A DNA stretch of 64,000 nt from Hydractinia symbiolongicarpus (Eukaryota; Cnidaria; Hydrozoa; Anthoathecata; Hydractiniidae): NCBI RefSeq assembly GCF_029227915.1, contig NC_079880.1:26779501-26843500 (forward strand). The letters run 5' to 3'. The notes under the pieces were generated by a model, which did no database searches, was not told where the DNA came from, and saw only the letters and a program-made list of their open reading frames with translations. Of the stretch, positions 37,200-50,399 are shown piece by piece; the first letter of the stretch is position 1; every line of letters starts with the position of its first letter. The position numbers were made by a program, and so were the translations under genes.

Positions 37200-39440
37200 T
37201 GTAACCCAAACGGATTAACACCGTTAGAAAGCCAATGAAATGTAGTCTTTGGAACAGTTCCTCTTTATTCAGCGCGTGCTAACGGCCAGGATTGGTCCCA
37301 CAGTAAGAAAAGACTTATTTATCCAAATTTTTAAATAAAGCGCTACAACAGAGCCTAATGTAATCGCTGAATTCCAGCAACCATGTCAAATTAAGAAGAA
37401 TGTTATTTCTTGTAGTCAAACTGGCTCATTTATCACATTTATAAGGTCAAAGTAAAAAATCAGTTCAATTAAGTCCCACAGTCAACCGTTTCACTGTTAA
37501 AAGCGATGCAACCTAGTGTTATCCGAATACTATTGCTAAATGCATGTGGGGACGAACATGTGACACAACCGTTGTAACTCAAACGAATTGATAACGTTGG
37601 AAAGACAATGAGAAATAGTTTTTGAAACTGTCGCTATTTCTTCACCGCGCGATAACGCCTAGGATTGGTCCCACAGTAAAAAATGACTTTTTTATTTAAA
37701 TTTTTAATAAAGCGCTGCCACAGCGCCCAGTGTAATCGCTGAGTTCCAGCAATCATGTCAAATTAAGAAGAATGTTATTTCTTGTAGTCAAACTGGCTCA
37801 TTTATCACATTTATAAGGTCAAAGTCCAAAATCAGTTCATTTAAGTCCCAGAGTCAATCGTTTCACTGTTTAAAGCGATACAACTTAGTAATATCGGAAA
37901 AAAATCACTAAATACATGTTGGTACGAATATGTGACGCAACCGTTCTAACTCAAACGGATTGACACCGTTAGAAAGTCAATGAAATTTAGTTTTTGAAAC
38001 TGTCTCTATTTCTTCAGCGCGAACTAACGGTTGGGATTGGTCCCTCAGTAAAAAATGACTTATTTAACTTAATTTTTAAGTAAAACTCTACCACAGCGCC
38101 CATTGCAATAGCTGAGTTCCAGCAATCAAGTCAACTTAAGAAGAATGTTACTTCTTGTAGTCAAACTGGCTCATTTATCACATTTATTAAGTCAAAGTCA
38201 AAAATCAGTTCAATTAAGTCCCACAGTCAAACGTTTCACTGTTAAAAGCGATGCAACCTAGTAAGATCTGAGTACTATCGCTAAATACATGTTGGTACGA
38301 ATATGTGACGCAACCGTTGTAAATCAAACGGATTTATACCGCTAGAAAGTCAATGAAATGTAGTTCTTGAAACTTTCGCTATTTCGTCAGCGCGAACTAA
38401 CGGCTAGGATTGGTCCCACAGTAAAAAATGACTTATTTATCCTAATTTTTTAATAACGTTCTACCACAGCGCCCAGTGTAATCGCTGAGTTCTAGCAATC
38501 TTGTCAAATTAAGAAGAATGTTATTTCTTGTAGTCAAACTGGCTTATTTATAACATTTATCAGGTCACAGTCCAAAGTTTGTTCATTTAGTTCCCACAGT
38601 CAATCGTTTCATTGTTAAAGGCGATGCAACCTAGTAATATCAGAAAAATATCGCTAAATACATGTTGGTACGAATATGTGACGCAACCGTTGTAACTCAA
38701 ACGAATTGATAACGTTGGAAAGTCAATGAGAAATAGTTTTTGAAACTGTCGCTATTTCTTCACCGCGCGATAACGCCTAGGATTGGTCCCACAGTAAAAA
38801 ATGACTTTTTTATTTAAATTTTTAATAAAGCGCTGCCACAGCGCCCAGTGTAATCGCTGAGTTCCAGCAATCATGTCAAATTAAGAAGAATGTTATTTCT
38901 TGTAGTCAAACTGGCTCATTTATCACATTTATAAGGTCAAAGTCCAAAATCAGTTCATTTAAGTCCCAGAGTCAATCGTTTCACTGTTTAAAGCGATACA
39001 ACTTAGTAATATCGGAAAAAAATCACTAAATACATGTTGGTACGAATATGTGACGCAACCGTTCTAACTCAAACGGATTGACACCGTTAGAAAGTCAATG
39101 AAATTTAGTTTTTGAAACTGTCTCTATTTCTTCAGCGCGAACTAACGGTTGGGATTGGTCCCTCAGTAAAAAATGACTTATTTAACTTAATTTTTAAGTA
39201 AAACTCTACCACAGCGCCCATTGCAATAGCTGAGTTCCAGCAATCAAGTCAACTTAAGAAGAATGTTACTTCTTGTAGTCAAACTGGCTCATTTATCACA
39301 TTTATTAAGTCAAATTCAAAAATCAGTTCAATTAAGTCCCACAGTCAAACGTTTCACTGTTAAAAGAGATGCAACCTAGTAAGATCTGAGTACTATCGCT
39401 AAATACATGTTGGTACGAATATGTGACGCAACCGTTGTAA
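37200..39440. repeat. 3-mer duplication leading into the right-arm 11-mer (about 1.12 kb period)
   Basis: The series AACGAATTGATAACGTTGG, then CCGTTCTAACTC, then GTAAATCAAACGG occurs at about 37580, 37955 and 38326, and again at about 38702, 39060 and 39437 (period about 1120 bp). The two copies are almost identical over TCAACTTAAG, AAGATCTGAGTAC and the surrounding bases. The second copy is also the start of the 11-mer unit. Confidence 0.75.
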
Positions 39441-42400
39441 ATCAAACGGATTTATACCGCTAGAAAGTCAATGAAATGTAGTTCTTGAAACTTTCGCTAT
39501 TTCGTCAGCGCGAACTAACGGCTAGGATTGGTCCCACAGTAAAAAATGACTTATTTATCCTAATTTTTTAATAAAGTTCTACCACAGCGCCCAGTGTAAT
39601 CGCTGAGTTCTAGCAATCTTGTCAAATTAAGAAGAATGTTATTTCTTGTAGTCAAACTGGCTTATTTATAACATTTATCAGGTCACAGTCCAAAGTTTGT
39701 TCATTTAGTTCCCACAGTCAATCGTTTCATTGTTAAAGGCGATGCAACCTAGTAATATCAGAAAAATATCGCTAAATACATGTTGGTACGAATATGTGAC
39801 GCAACCGTTGTAACTCAAACGGATTGATACGGCCAAGAAGTCGATGAAATGTAGTTTTTGAGAATGTCTCTACTTCTTCAGCGCGAACTAAGAGCTTTGA
39901 TTGGTCCCACAGTAAAAAATGACTTATTTCTCTTAATTTTTTAATAAAGCGCTACCACAGCGCCCAGTGTAATCGCTGAGTTCCAGCAATCATGTCAAAT
40001 TAAGAAGAATGTTATGTCTTGTAGTCAAACTGGCTCATTTATCACATTTATAAGGTCAAAGTCCAAAGTCAGTTCTATTAAGTCCCACAGTCAACCGTTT
40101 CACTGTTAAAAGCGATGCAACCTCGTATTATCCGAATACTATCGCTAAATACATGTTGGTACGAATATGTGACGCAACCGTTGTAACTCAAACGGATTTA
40201 TACCGCTAGAAAGTCAATGAAATGTAGCATTTGAAACTGTTCCTATTTATTCAGCGCATGCTAACGGCCAGGATTTGTCCCACAGTAGGAAAAGACTTAT
40301 TTATCTAAATTTTTAAATAAAGCGCTACCACAGAGCCTAATGTAATCGGTGAATTCCAGCCATAACGTCAAATTAAGAAGAAAGTTATTCCTTGGAGACC
40401 AATTGGCTCATCTGCCACATTTAAAAGGACATAGTCCAGAGTCAGTTCAATTAATTCTCACAGTCGCTCGTTTCACTGTTAAAAGCAATACAACTTAGTA
40501 AGATTGGAAGAAAATCACTAAATACATGTTGGTACGAATACGTGACGCAACCGTTGTAACTCAAACGGATTGACACAGTTAGTAAGTCAATGAAATGTAG
40601 TTCTTGAAACTTTCTCTATTTCTTCAGCGCGGACTAACGGCTAGGATTGCTCCCACAGTAAAAAATGACTTATTTTTCCGAATTTTTTAATAAAGTGCTA
40701 CCACAGCGCCCAGTGCAATCGCTAAGTTCCAGCAATCAAGTCAAGTTAAGAAGAATGTTACTTCTTGTAATCAAACTGGCTCATTTATCACATTTAGAAG
40801 GTCAAAGTCCAAAATCAGTTCAGTTAAGTCGCACAGTCAAATGATTCACTGTTAAAAGCGATGCAACCTAGTAATATCTGAATACTATCGCTAAATACAT
40901 GTGGGGACGAATATGTGACGTAACAGTTGTAACTCAAACGGGCTGATACCGTTAGAAAGTCAATGAAATGTAGTTTTTGAAACTGTCGCTATTTCTTCAG
41001 CGCGCGATAACGGCTAGGATTGGTCCCACAATAAAAAATGACTTTTTTATTTAAATTTTTAAATGAAGTGCTACGACAGCGCCCAGTGTAATCGCTGAGT
41101 TCCGGCAATCATGTCAAATTAAGAAGAATGTTATTTCTTGGGTCCTGTTGGCTTGCTTATCACATTTATAACGTCAAACTCCCAAGTTAGTTCAATTAAG
41201 TTCCACAGTCAATCGTTTCACTGTTAAAAGCAATACAACTTAGAAATATCGGATGAAAATCACTTAATACATGTTGGTACGAATATGTGACGCAACCGTT
41301 GTAACTCAAACGGATTGACACCGTTAGTAAGTCAATGAAATGTAGTTCTTGAAACTTTCGCTATTTCGTCAGCGCGAACTAACGGCTAGGATTGGTCCCA
41401 CAGTAAAAAATGGCTTATTTATCCTAATTTTTTAATAAAGTTCTACCACAGCGCCCAGTGTAATCGCTGAGTTCTACCAATCCTGTCAAATTAAGAAGAA
41501 TGTTATTTCTTGTAGTCAAACTGGCTCATTTGTAATATTTATCAGGTCACAGTCCAAAATTAGTTCAATTAAGTCCCACAGTCAATCGTTTCACTGTTAA
41601 AAGCGATGCAACTTAGTGATATTGGAAGAAAATCACTAAATACATGTTGGTACGAATATGTGACGCAACCGTTGTAACTCAAACGGATTGACACTGTTAG
41701 TAAGTCAATGAAATGTAGTTCTTGAAACTGTCGCTATTTCTTCAGCGCGCGATAACGGCTAGGATTGCTCCCCTAGTAAAAAATGACTTTTTTTATTTAA
41801 ATTTTTAAATAAAGTGCTAGCACAGCGCCCAACGTAATCGCTGAGTTCCGGCAATCATGTCAAATTAAGAAGAATGTTATTTCTTGGGTCCAGTTGGCTC
41901 GCTTATCACATTTATAACGTCACACTCCCAAGTTAGTTCAATTAAGTTCCACAGTCAATCGTTTCACTGTTAAAAACAATTCAACTTAGAAATATCGGAA
42001 GAAAATCACTTAATACATGTTGGTACGAATATGTGACGCAACCGTTGTAACTCAAACGGATTGACACCGTTAGTAAGTCAATGAAATGTAGTTCTTGAAA
42101 CTTTCGCTACTTCGTCAGCGCGAACTAACGGCTAGGATTGGTCCCACATTAAAAAATGACTTATTTATCAGAATTTTTTAATAAAGTGCTACCACAGCGC
42201 CCAGTGCAATCGCTAAGTTCCAGCAATCAAGTCAAATTAAGAAGAATGTTACTTCTTGTAATCAAACTGGCTCATTTATCACATTTAGAAGGTCAAAGTC
42301 CAAGATCATTTCAATAAAGTCCCACAGTCAAACGTTTCACTGATAAGAGCGATGCAACCTAGTAATATCCGAATACTATCCCTAAATACATGTGGGGACG

Positions 42401-45400
42401 AATATGTGGCGCAACCGTTGTAAATCAAACGGATTTATACCGCTAGAAAGTCAATGAAATGTAGTTCTTGAAACTTTCGCTATTTCGTCAGCGCGAACTA
42501 ACGGCTAGGATTGGTCCCACAGTAAAAAATGACTTATTTATCCTAATTTTTTAATAACGTTCTACCACAGCGCCCAGTGTAATCGCTGAGTTCTAGCAAT
42601 CTTGTCAAATTAAGAAGAATGTTATTTCTTGTAGTCAAACTGGCTTATTTATAACATTTATCAGGTCACAGTCCAAAGTTTGTTCATTTAGTTCCCACAG
42701 TCAATCGTTTCATTGTTAAAGGCGATGCAACCTAGTAATATCAGAAAAATATCGCTAAATACATGTTGGTACGAATATGTGACGCAACCGTTGTAACTCA
42801 AACGAATTGATAACGTTGGAAAGTCAATGAGAAATAGTTTTTGAAACTGTCGCTATTTCTTCACCGCGCGATAACGCCTAGGATTGGTCCCACAGTAAAA
42901 AATGACTTTTTTATTTAAATTTTTAATAAAGCGCTGCCACAGCGCCCAGTGTAATCGCTGAGTTCCAGCAATCATGTCAAATTAAGAAGAATGTTATTTC
43001 TTGTAGTCAAACTGGCTCATTTATCACATTTATAAGGTCAAAGTCTAAAATCAGTTCATTTAAGTCCCAGAGTCAATCGTTTCACTGTTTAAAGCGATAC
43101 AACTTAGTAATATCGGAAAAAAATCACTAAATACATGTTGGTACGAATATGTGACGCAACCGTTCTAACTCAAACGGATTGACACCGTTAGAAAGTCAAT
43201 GAAATTTAGTTTTTGAAACTGTCTCTATTTCTTCAGCGCGAACTAACGATTGGGATTGGTCCCTCAGTAAAAAATGACTTATTTAACTTAATTTTTAAGT
43301 AAAACTCTACCACAGCGCCCATTGCAATAGCTGAGTTCCAGCAATCAAGTCAACTTAAGAAGAATGTTACTTCTTGTAGTCAAACTGGCTCATTTATCAC
43401 ATTTATTAAGTCAAAGTCAAAAATCAGTTCAATTAAGTCCCACAGTCAAACGTTTCACTGTTAAAAGAGATGCAACCTAGTAAGATCTGAGTACTATCGC
43501 TAAATACATGTTGGTACGAATATGTGACGCAACCGTTGTAAATCAAACGGATTTATACCGCTAGAAAGTCAATGAAATGTAGTTCTTGAAACTTTCGCTA
43601 TTTCGTCAGCGCGAACTAACGGCTAGGATTGGTCCCACAGTAAAAAATGACTTATTTATCCTAATTTTTTAATAAAGTTCTACCACAGCGCCCAGTGTAA
43701 TCGCTAAGTTCTAGCAATCTTGTCAAATTAAGAAGAATGTTATTTCTTGTAGTCAAACTGGCTTATTTATAACATTTATCAGGTCACAGTCCAAAGTTTG
43801 TTCATTTAAGTCCCACAGTCAATCGTTTCATTGTTAAAGGCGATGCAACCTAGTAATATCAGAAAAATATCGCTAAATACATGTTGGTACGAATATGTGA
43901 CGCAACCGTTGTAACTCAAACGGATAGATACGGCCAAGAAGTCGATGAAATGTAGTTTTTGAGAATGTCTCTACTTCTTCAGCGCGAACTAAGAGCTTTG
44001 ATTGGTCCCACAGTAAAAAATGACTTATTTCTCTTAATTTTTTAATAAAGCGCTACCACAGCGCCCAGTGTAATCGCTGAGTTCCAGCAATCATGTCAAA
44101 TTAAGAAGATTGTTATGTCTTGTAGTCAAACTGGCTCATTTATCACATTTATAAGGTCAAAGTCCAAAGTCAGTTCTATTAAGTCCCACAGTCAACCGTT
44201 TCACTGTTAAAAGCGATGCAACCTCGTATTATCCGAATACTATCGCTAAATACATGTTGGTACGAATATGTGACGCAACCGTTGTAACTCAAACGGATTT
44301 ATACCGCTAGAAAGTCAATGAAATGTAGCATTTGAAACTGTTCCTATTTATTCAGCGCATGCTAACGGCCAGGATTTGTCCCACAGTAGGAAAAGACTTA
44401 TTTATCTAAATTTTTAAATAAAGCGCTACCACAGAGCCTAATGTAATCGGTGAATTCCAGCCATCACGTCAAATTAAGAAGAAAGTTATTCCTTGGAGAC
44501 CAATTGGCTCATCTGCCACATTTAAAAGGACATAGTCCAGAGTCAGTTCAATTAATTCTCACAGTCGCTCGTTTCACTGTTAAAAGCAATACAACTTAGT
44601 AAGATTGGAAGAAAATCACTAAATACATGTTGGTACGAATACGTGACGCAACCGTTGTAACTCAAACGGATTGACACAGTTAGTAAGTCAATGAAATGTA
44701 GTTCTTGAAACTTTCTCTATTTCTTCAGCGCGGACTAACGGCTAGGATTGCTCCCACAGTAAAAAATGACTTATTTTTCCGAATTTTTTAATAAAGTGCT
44801 ACCACAGCGCCCAGTGCAATCGCTAAGTTCCAGCAATCAAGTCAAGTTAAGAAGAATGTTACTTCTTGTAATCAAACTGGCTCATTTATCACATTTAGAA
44901 GGTCAAAGTCCAAAATCAGTTCAGTTAAGTCGCACAGTCAAATGATTCACTGTTAAAAGCGATGCAACCTAGTAATATCTGAATACTATCGCTAAGTACA
45001 TGTGGGGACGAATATGTGACGTAACAGTTGTAACTCAAACGGGCTGATACCGTTAGAAAGTCAATGAAATGTAGTTTTTGAAACTGTCGCTATTTCTTCA
45101 GCGCGCGATAACGGCTAGGATTGGTCCCACAATAAAAAATGGCTTATTTATCCTAATTTTTTAATAAAGTTCTACCACAGCGCCCAGTGTAATCGCTGAG
45201 TTCTACCAATCCTGTCAAATTAAGAAGAATGTTATTTCTTGGGTCCTGTTGGCTTGCTTATCACATTTATAACGTCAAACTCCCAAGTTAGTTCAATTAA
45301 GTTCCACAGTCAATCGTTTCACTGTTAAAAGCAATACAACTTAGAAATATCGGATGAAAATCACTTAATACATGTTGGTACGAATATGTGACGCAACCGT

Positions 45401-46525
45401 TGTAACTCAAACGGATTGACACCGTTAGTAAGTCAATGAAATGTAGTTCTTGAAACTTTCGCTATTTCGTCAGCGCGAACTAACGGCTAGGATTGGTCCC
45501 ACAGTAAAAAATGGCTTATTTATCCTAATTTTTTAATAAAGTTCTACCACAGCGCCCAGTGTAATCGCTGAGTTCTACCAATCCTGTCAAATTAAGAAGA
45601 ATGTTATTTCTTGTAGTCAAACTGGCTCATTTGTAATATTTATCAGGTCACAGTCCAAAATTAGTTCAATTAAGTCCCACAGTCAATCGTTTCACTGTTA
45701 AAAGCGATGCAACTTAGTGATATTGGAAGAAAATCACTAAATACATGTTGGTACGAATATGTGACGCAACCGTTGTAACTCAAACGGATTGACACTGTTA
45801 GTAAGTCAATGAAATGTAGTTCTTGAAACTGTCGCTATTTCTTCAGCGCGCGATAACGGCTAGGATTGCTCCCCTAGTAAAAAATGACTTTTTTTATTTA
45901 AATTTTTAAATGAAGTGCTAGCACAGCGCCCAATGTAATCGCTGAGTTCCGGCAATCATGTCAAATTAAGAAGAATGTTATTTCTTGGGTCCAGTTGGCT
46001 CGCTTATCACATTTATAACGTCACACTCCCAAGTTAGTTCAATTAAGTTCCACAGTCAATCGTTTCACTGTTAAAAGCAATTCAACTTAGAAATATCGGA
46101 AGAAAATCACTTAATACATGTTGGTACGAATATGTGACGCAACCGTTGTAACTCAAACGGATTGACACCGTTAGTAAGTCAATCAAATGTAGTTCTTGAA
46201 ACTTTCGCTACTTCGTCAGCGCGAACTAACGGCTAGGATTGGTCCCACATTAAAAAATGACTTATTTATCAGAATTTTTTAATAAAGTGCTACCACAGCG
46301 CCCAGTGCAATCGCTAAGTTCCAGCAATCAAGTCAAATTAAGAAGAATGTTACTTCTTGTAATCAAACTGGCTCATTTATCACATTTAGAAGGTCAAAGT
46401 CCAAGATCATTTCAATAAAGTCCCACAGTCAAACGTTTCACTGATAAGAGCGATGCAACCTAGTAATATCCGAATACTATCCCTAAATACATGTGGGGAC
46501 GAATATGTGGCGCAACCGTTGTAAC
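38326..46525. repeat. 11-mer higher-order repeat, two tandem units (4.10 kb each)
   Basis: Unit one is about 38326-42425 and unit two 42426-46525. Landmarks recur 4099-4100 bp apart: AACGAATTGATAACGTTGG (38702, 42802), AGAGCTTTGATTGG (about 39890, 43990), GTGACGTAACAGTTG (about 40915, 45014), the rare TTGGCTTGCTTATC (about 41150, 45250) and CTCCCCTAGTAAAAAATG (about 41769, 45868). After 46525 the sequence departs from the pattern. Identity by eye is very high apart from one patch at 45142-45212, described separately. Confidence 0.87.
45142..45212. repeat. Gene-conversion-like patch from the adjacent monomer (11-mer unit two)
   Basis: In the first 11-mer unit this position (about 41040-41112) reads ACTTTTTTATTTAAATTTTT with TTCCGGCAATCATGTC. 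In unit two it reads GGCTTATTTATCCTAA with TTCTACCAATCCTGTC, matching 45514-45584 one monomer (372 bp) downstream. Both flanks return to the expected unit sequence; downstream the rare TCTTGGGTCCTGTTGGC still follows. Confidence 0.75.
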
Positions 46526-49500
46526 TTAAACGAATTAATACCGTTGGAAAGTCAATGAGATGTAATTTTTGAAAACTGTCGCTATTTCTTCAGCGCGCGA
46601 TAACGCCTAGGATTGGTCCCACAGTAAAAAATGACTTTTTGATTTAAATTTTTTAATAAAGCGCTGCCACAGCGCCCAGGGTAATCTCTGAGTTCCAGCA
46701 ATCATGTCAAATTAAGAAGAATGTTATTTCTTGTAGTCAAACTGGCTCATTTATCACATTTATAAAGTCAAAGTCCAAAATCAGTTCAATTAAGTCCCAC
46801 AGTCAAACGTTTCACTGTTAAAAGCGATGCAACCTAGTAATATCTGAGTACTATCGCTAAATACTTGTTGGTACGAATATGTGACGCAACCGTTGTAACT
46901 CAAACGGATTTATACCGCTAGAAAGTCAATGAAATGTAGTCTTTGGAACAGTTACTCTTTATTCAGCGCGTGCTAACGGCCAGGATTGGTCCCACAGTAA
47001 GAAAAGACTTATTTATCCAAATTTTTAAATAAAGCGCTACCACAGAGCCTAATGTAATTGCTGAATTCCAGCAACCATGTGAAATTAAGAAGAATGTTAT
47101 TCCTTGGAGAGCAATTGGCTCATTTATCACATTTATAAGGTCACATTCCAGAATCAGTTCAATTAATTCCCACAGTCAATCGTTTTACTGTTAAAACCAA
47201 TACAACTTAGAAATATCGGAAGAAAATCACTTAATACATGTTGGTACGAATATGTGACGCAACCGTTGTAACTCAAACGGATTGACACCGTTAGTAAGTC
47301 AATGAAATGTAGTTCTTGAAACTTTCGCTATTTCGTCAGCGCGAACTAACAGCTAGGATTGGTCACACAGTAAAAAATGACTTATTTATCCTAATTTTTT
47401 TATAAAGTTCTACCACAGCGCCCAGTGTAATCGCTGAGTTCCAGCAATCATGTCAAATTAAGAAGAATGTTATTTCTTGTAGTCAAACTGGCTCATTCAT
47501 CACATTTACAAGGTCACAGTCCAGAATCAGTTCAATTAATTCCCAGAGTCAATCGTTTCACTGTTAAAAGCGGTACAACTTAGTAATATCGGAAAAAAAT
47601 TACAAAGTACATGTTGGTACGAGTATGTGACGCAATCGTTCTAACTCAAACGAATTGACACCGGTAGAAAGTCAATGAAATGTACTTTTTGAAACTGTCT
47701 CTATTTCTTCAGCGCGAACTAACGGTTTGGATTGGTCCCACAGTAAAAAATGACTTATTTATCTAAATTTTTAAATAAAGCACTACCACAGAGCCTAGTG
47801 TACTCGCTGAATTCCAGCAATCATGTCGAATTAAGAAGAATGTTATTTCTTGGAGACCAATTGGCTCATTTATCACATTTACAAGGTCACAGTCCAGAAT
47901 CAGTTCAATTAATTCCCAGAGTGAATCGTTTCACTGTTAAAAGCGGTACAACTTAGTAATATCGGAAAAAATTACTAAGTACATGTTGGTACGAATATGT
48001 GACGCAATTGTTCTAACTCAAACGGATTGAGACCGATAGAAAGTCAATGAAATGTACTTTTTGAAACTGTCTATATTTCTTCAGCGCAAACTAACGGCTG
48101 GGATTGGTTCCACAGAAAAAAATGACTTATTTAACTTAATTTTTAAATAAAACTCTACCACAACTTCCAGTGCAATCGCTGAGTTCCAGCAATCAAGTCA
48201 AATTAAGAAGAATGTTACTTCTTGTAATGAAACTGGGTCATTTATAACATTTATAAGGTCAAAGTCCAAAATCAGTTCAATTAAGTCCCACAGTCAAACG
48301 TTTCACTGTTTAAAGCGATGCAACCTAGTAATATCCAAATACTATCGCTAAGTACATGTGGGGACGAATATGTGGCGCAACCGTTTTAACTCAAGCGTAT
48401 TGATACCGTTAGAAAGTCAATGAAATGTAGTTTTTGAAACTGTCGCTTTTTCTTCAGTGCGCGATAACGGGTAGGATTGGTCCCCCAGTAAAAAATGACT
48501 TTTTTATTTAAATTTTTTAATAACGTGCTACCACAGCACCCAGTGTAATCGCTGAGTTCCAGCAATCATGTCAAATTAAGAAGAATGATATTTCTTGTAG
48601 TCAAACTGGCTTATTTATAACATTTATCAGGTCACAGTCCAAAGTTTGTTCATTTAAGTCCCACAGTCAATCGTTTCATTGTTAAAGGCGAAGCAACCTA
48701 ATAATATCAGAAAAATATCGCTAAATACATGTTGATACGAATATGTGACGCAACCGTTGTAACTCAAACGGATTGATACGGCCAAGAAATCGATGAAATG
48801 TAGTTTTTGAGAATGTCACTATTTCTTCAGCGCGAACTAACAGCTTTGATTGGTCCCACAGTAAAAAATGACTTATTTCTCTTAATTTTTTAATAAAGCG
48901 CTACCACAGCGCCCAGTGTAATCGCTGAGTTCCAGCAATCATGTCAAATTAAGAAGAATGTTATTTCTTGTAGTCAAACTGGCTCATTTATCACATTTAT
49001 AAGGTCAAAGTCCAAAATCAGTTCTAATAAATCCCACAGTCAACCGTTTCACTGTTAAAAGCAACACAACTTAGAAATATCGGAAGAAAATCACTTAATA
49101 CATGTTGGTACGAATATGTGACGCAACAGTTGTAACTCAAACGTATTGATACCGTTAGAAATTCAATGAAATGTAGTTTTTGAAACTGTCGCTATTTCTT
49201 CAGCGCGCGATAACGGCTAGGATTGGTCCCACAGTAAAAAATGACTTTTTTATTTAAACTTTTAAATGAAGTGCTACCACAGCGCCCAGTGTAATCGCTG
49301 AGTTCCGGCAATCATGTCAAATTAAGAAGAATGTTATTTCTTGGGTCCAGTTGGCTCACTTATCACATTTATATCGTCACACTCCCAAGTTAGTTCAATT
49401 AAGTTCCACAGTCAATCGTTTCACTGTTAAAAGCAACACAACTTAGAAATATCGGAAGGAAATCACTTAATACATGTTGGTACGAATACGTGACGCAACC

Positions 49501-50399
49501 GTTGTAACTCAAACGGATTGATACCGCTAGAAAGTCAATGACATGTAGTATTTGAAACTGTTCCTATTTATTCAGCGCATGCTAACGGCCAGGATTTGTC
49601 CCACAGTAAGAAAAGACTTATTTATCTAAATTTGTAAATAAAGCGCTACCACAGAGCCTAATGTAATCGGTTTAAATCCAGCCATCACGTCAAATTAAGA
49701 AGAAAGTTATTCCTTGGAGACCAATTGGCCCATCTGTCACATTTATAAGGACATAGTCCAGAGTCAGTTCAATTAATTCTCACAGTCGCTCGTTTCACTG
49801 TTAAAAGCAATACAACTTAGTAAGATCGGAAGAAAATCACTAAATACATGTTGGTACGAATACGTGACGCAACCGTTGTAACTCAAACGAATTGACACCG
49901 TTAGTAAGTCAATGAAATGTAGTTCTTGAAACTTTCTCTATTTCTTCAGCGCGAACTAACTGCTAGGATTGGTCCCACAGTAAAAAATGACTTATTTATC
50001 CTAATTTTTTAATAAAGTGCTACCACAGCGCCCAGTGCAATCGCTAAGTTCCAGCAATCAAGTCAAATTAAGAAGAATGTTAATTCTTGTAATCAAACTG
50101 GCTCATTTATCACATTTAGAAGGTCAAAGTTCAAAATCAGTTAAATTAAGTCCCACAGTCATATGTTTCACTGTTAAAAGCGATGCAACCTAGTAATATC
50201 TGAATACTATCGTTAAATACATGTGGGGACGAATATGTGACGCAACAGTTGTAACTCAAACGGATTGATACCGTTAGAAAGTCAATGAAATGTAGTCTTT
50301 GAAACTGTCGCTATTTTTTTAGCGCGCGATAATGGCTAGGATTGGTCCCACAGTAAAAAATGACTTTTTTATTTAAATTTTTAAATGGAGTGCTACCAC

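Noticed and set aside
37582-37610. CENP-B-box-like word CGTTGGAAA in AACGTTGGAAAG (also near 38710 and 42810)
   Set aside because: It matches only the middle of the 17-bp box. The essential TTCG start and CGGG end are absent, and most monomers read CGTTAGAAAG instead. Treated as chance.
41130-41200. Possible insertion of foreign DNA at the first TTCTTGGGTCC monomer
   Set aside because: The monomer keeps normal length and phase and the same variant recurs many times, so it is a satellite subfamily.
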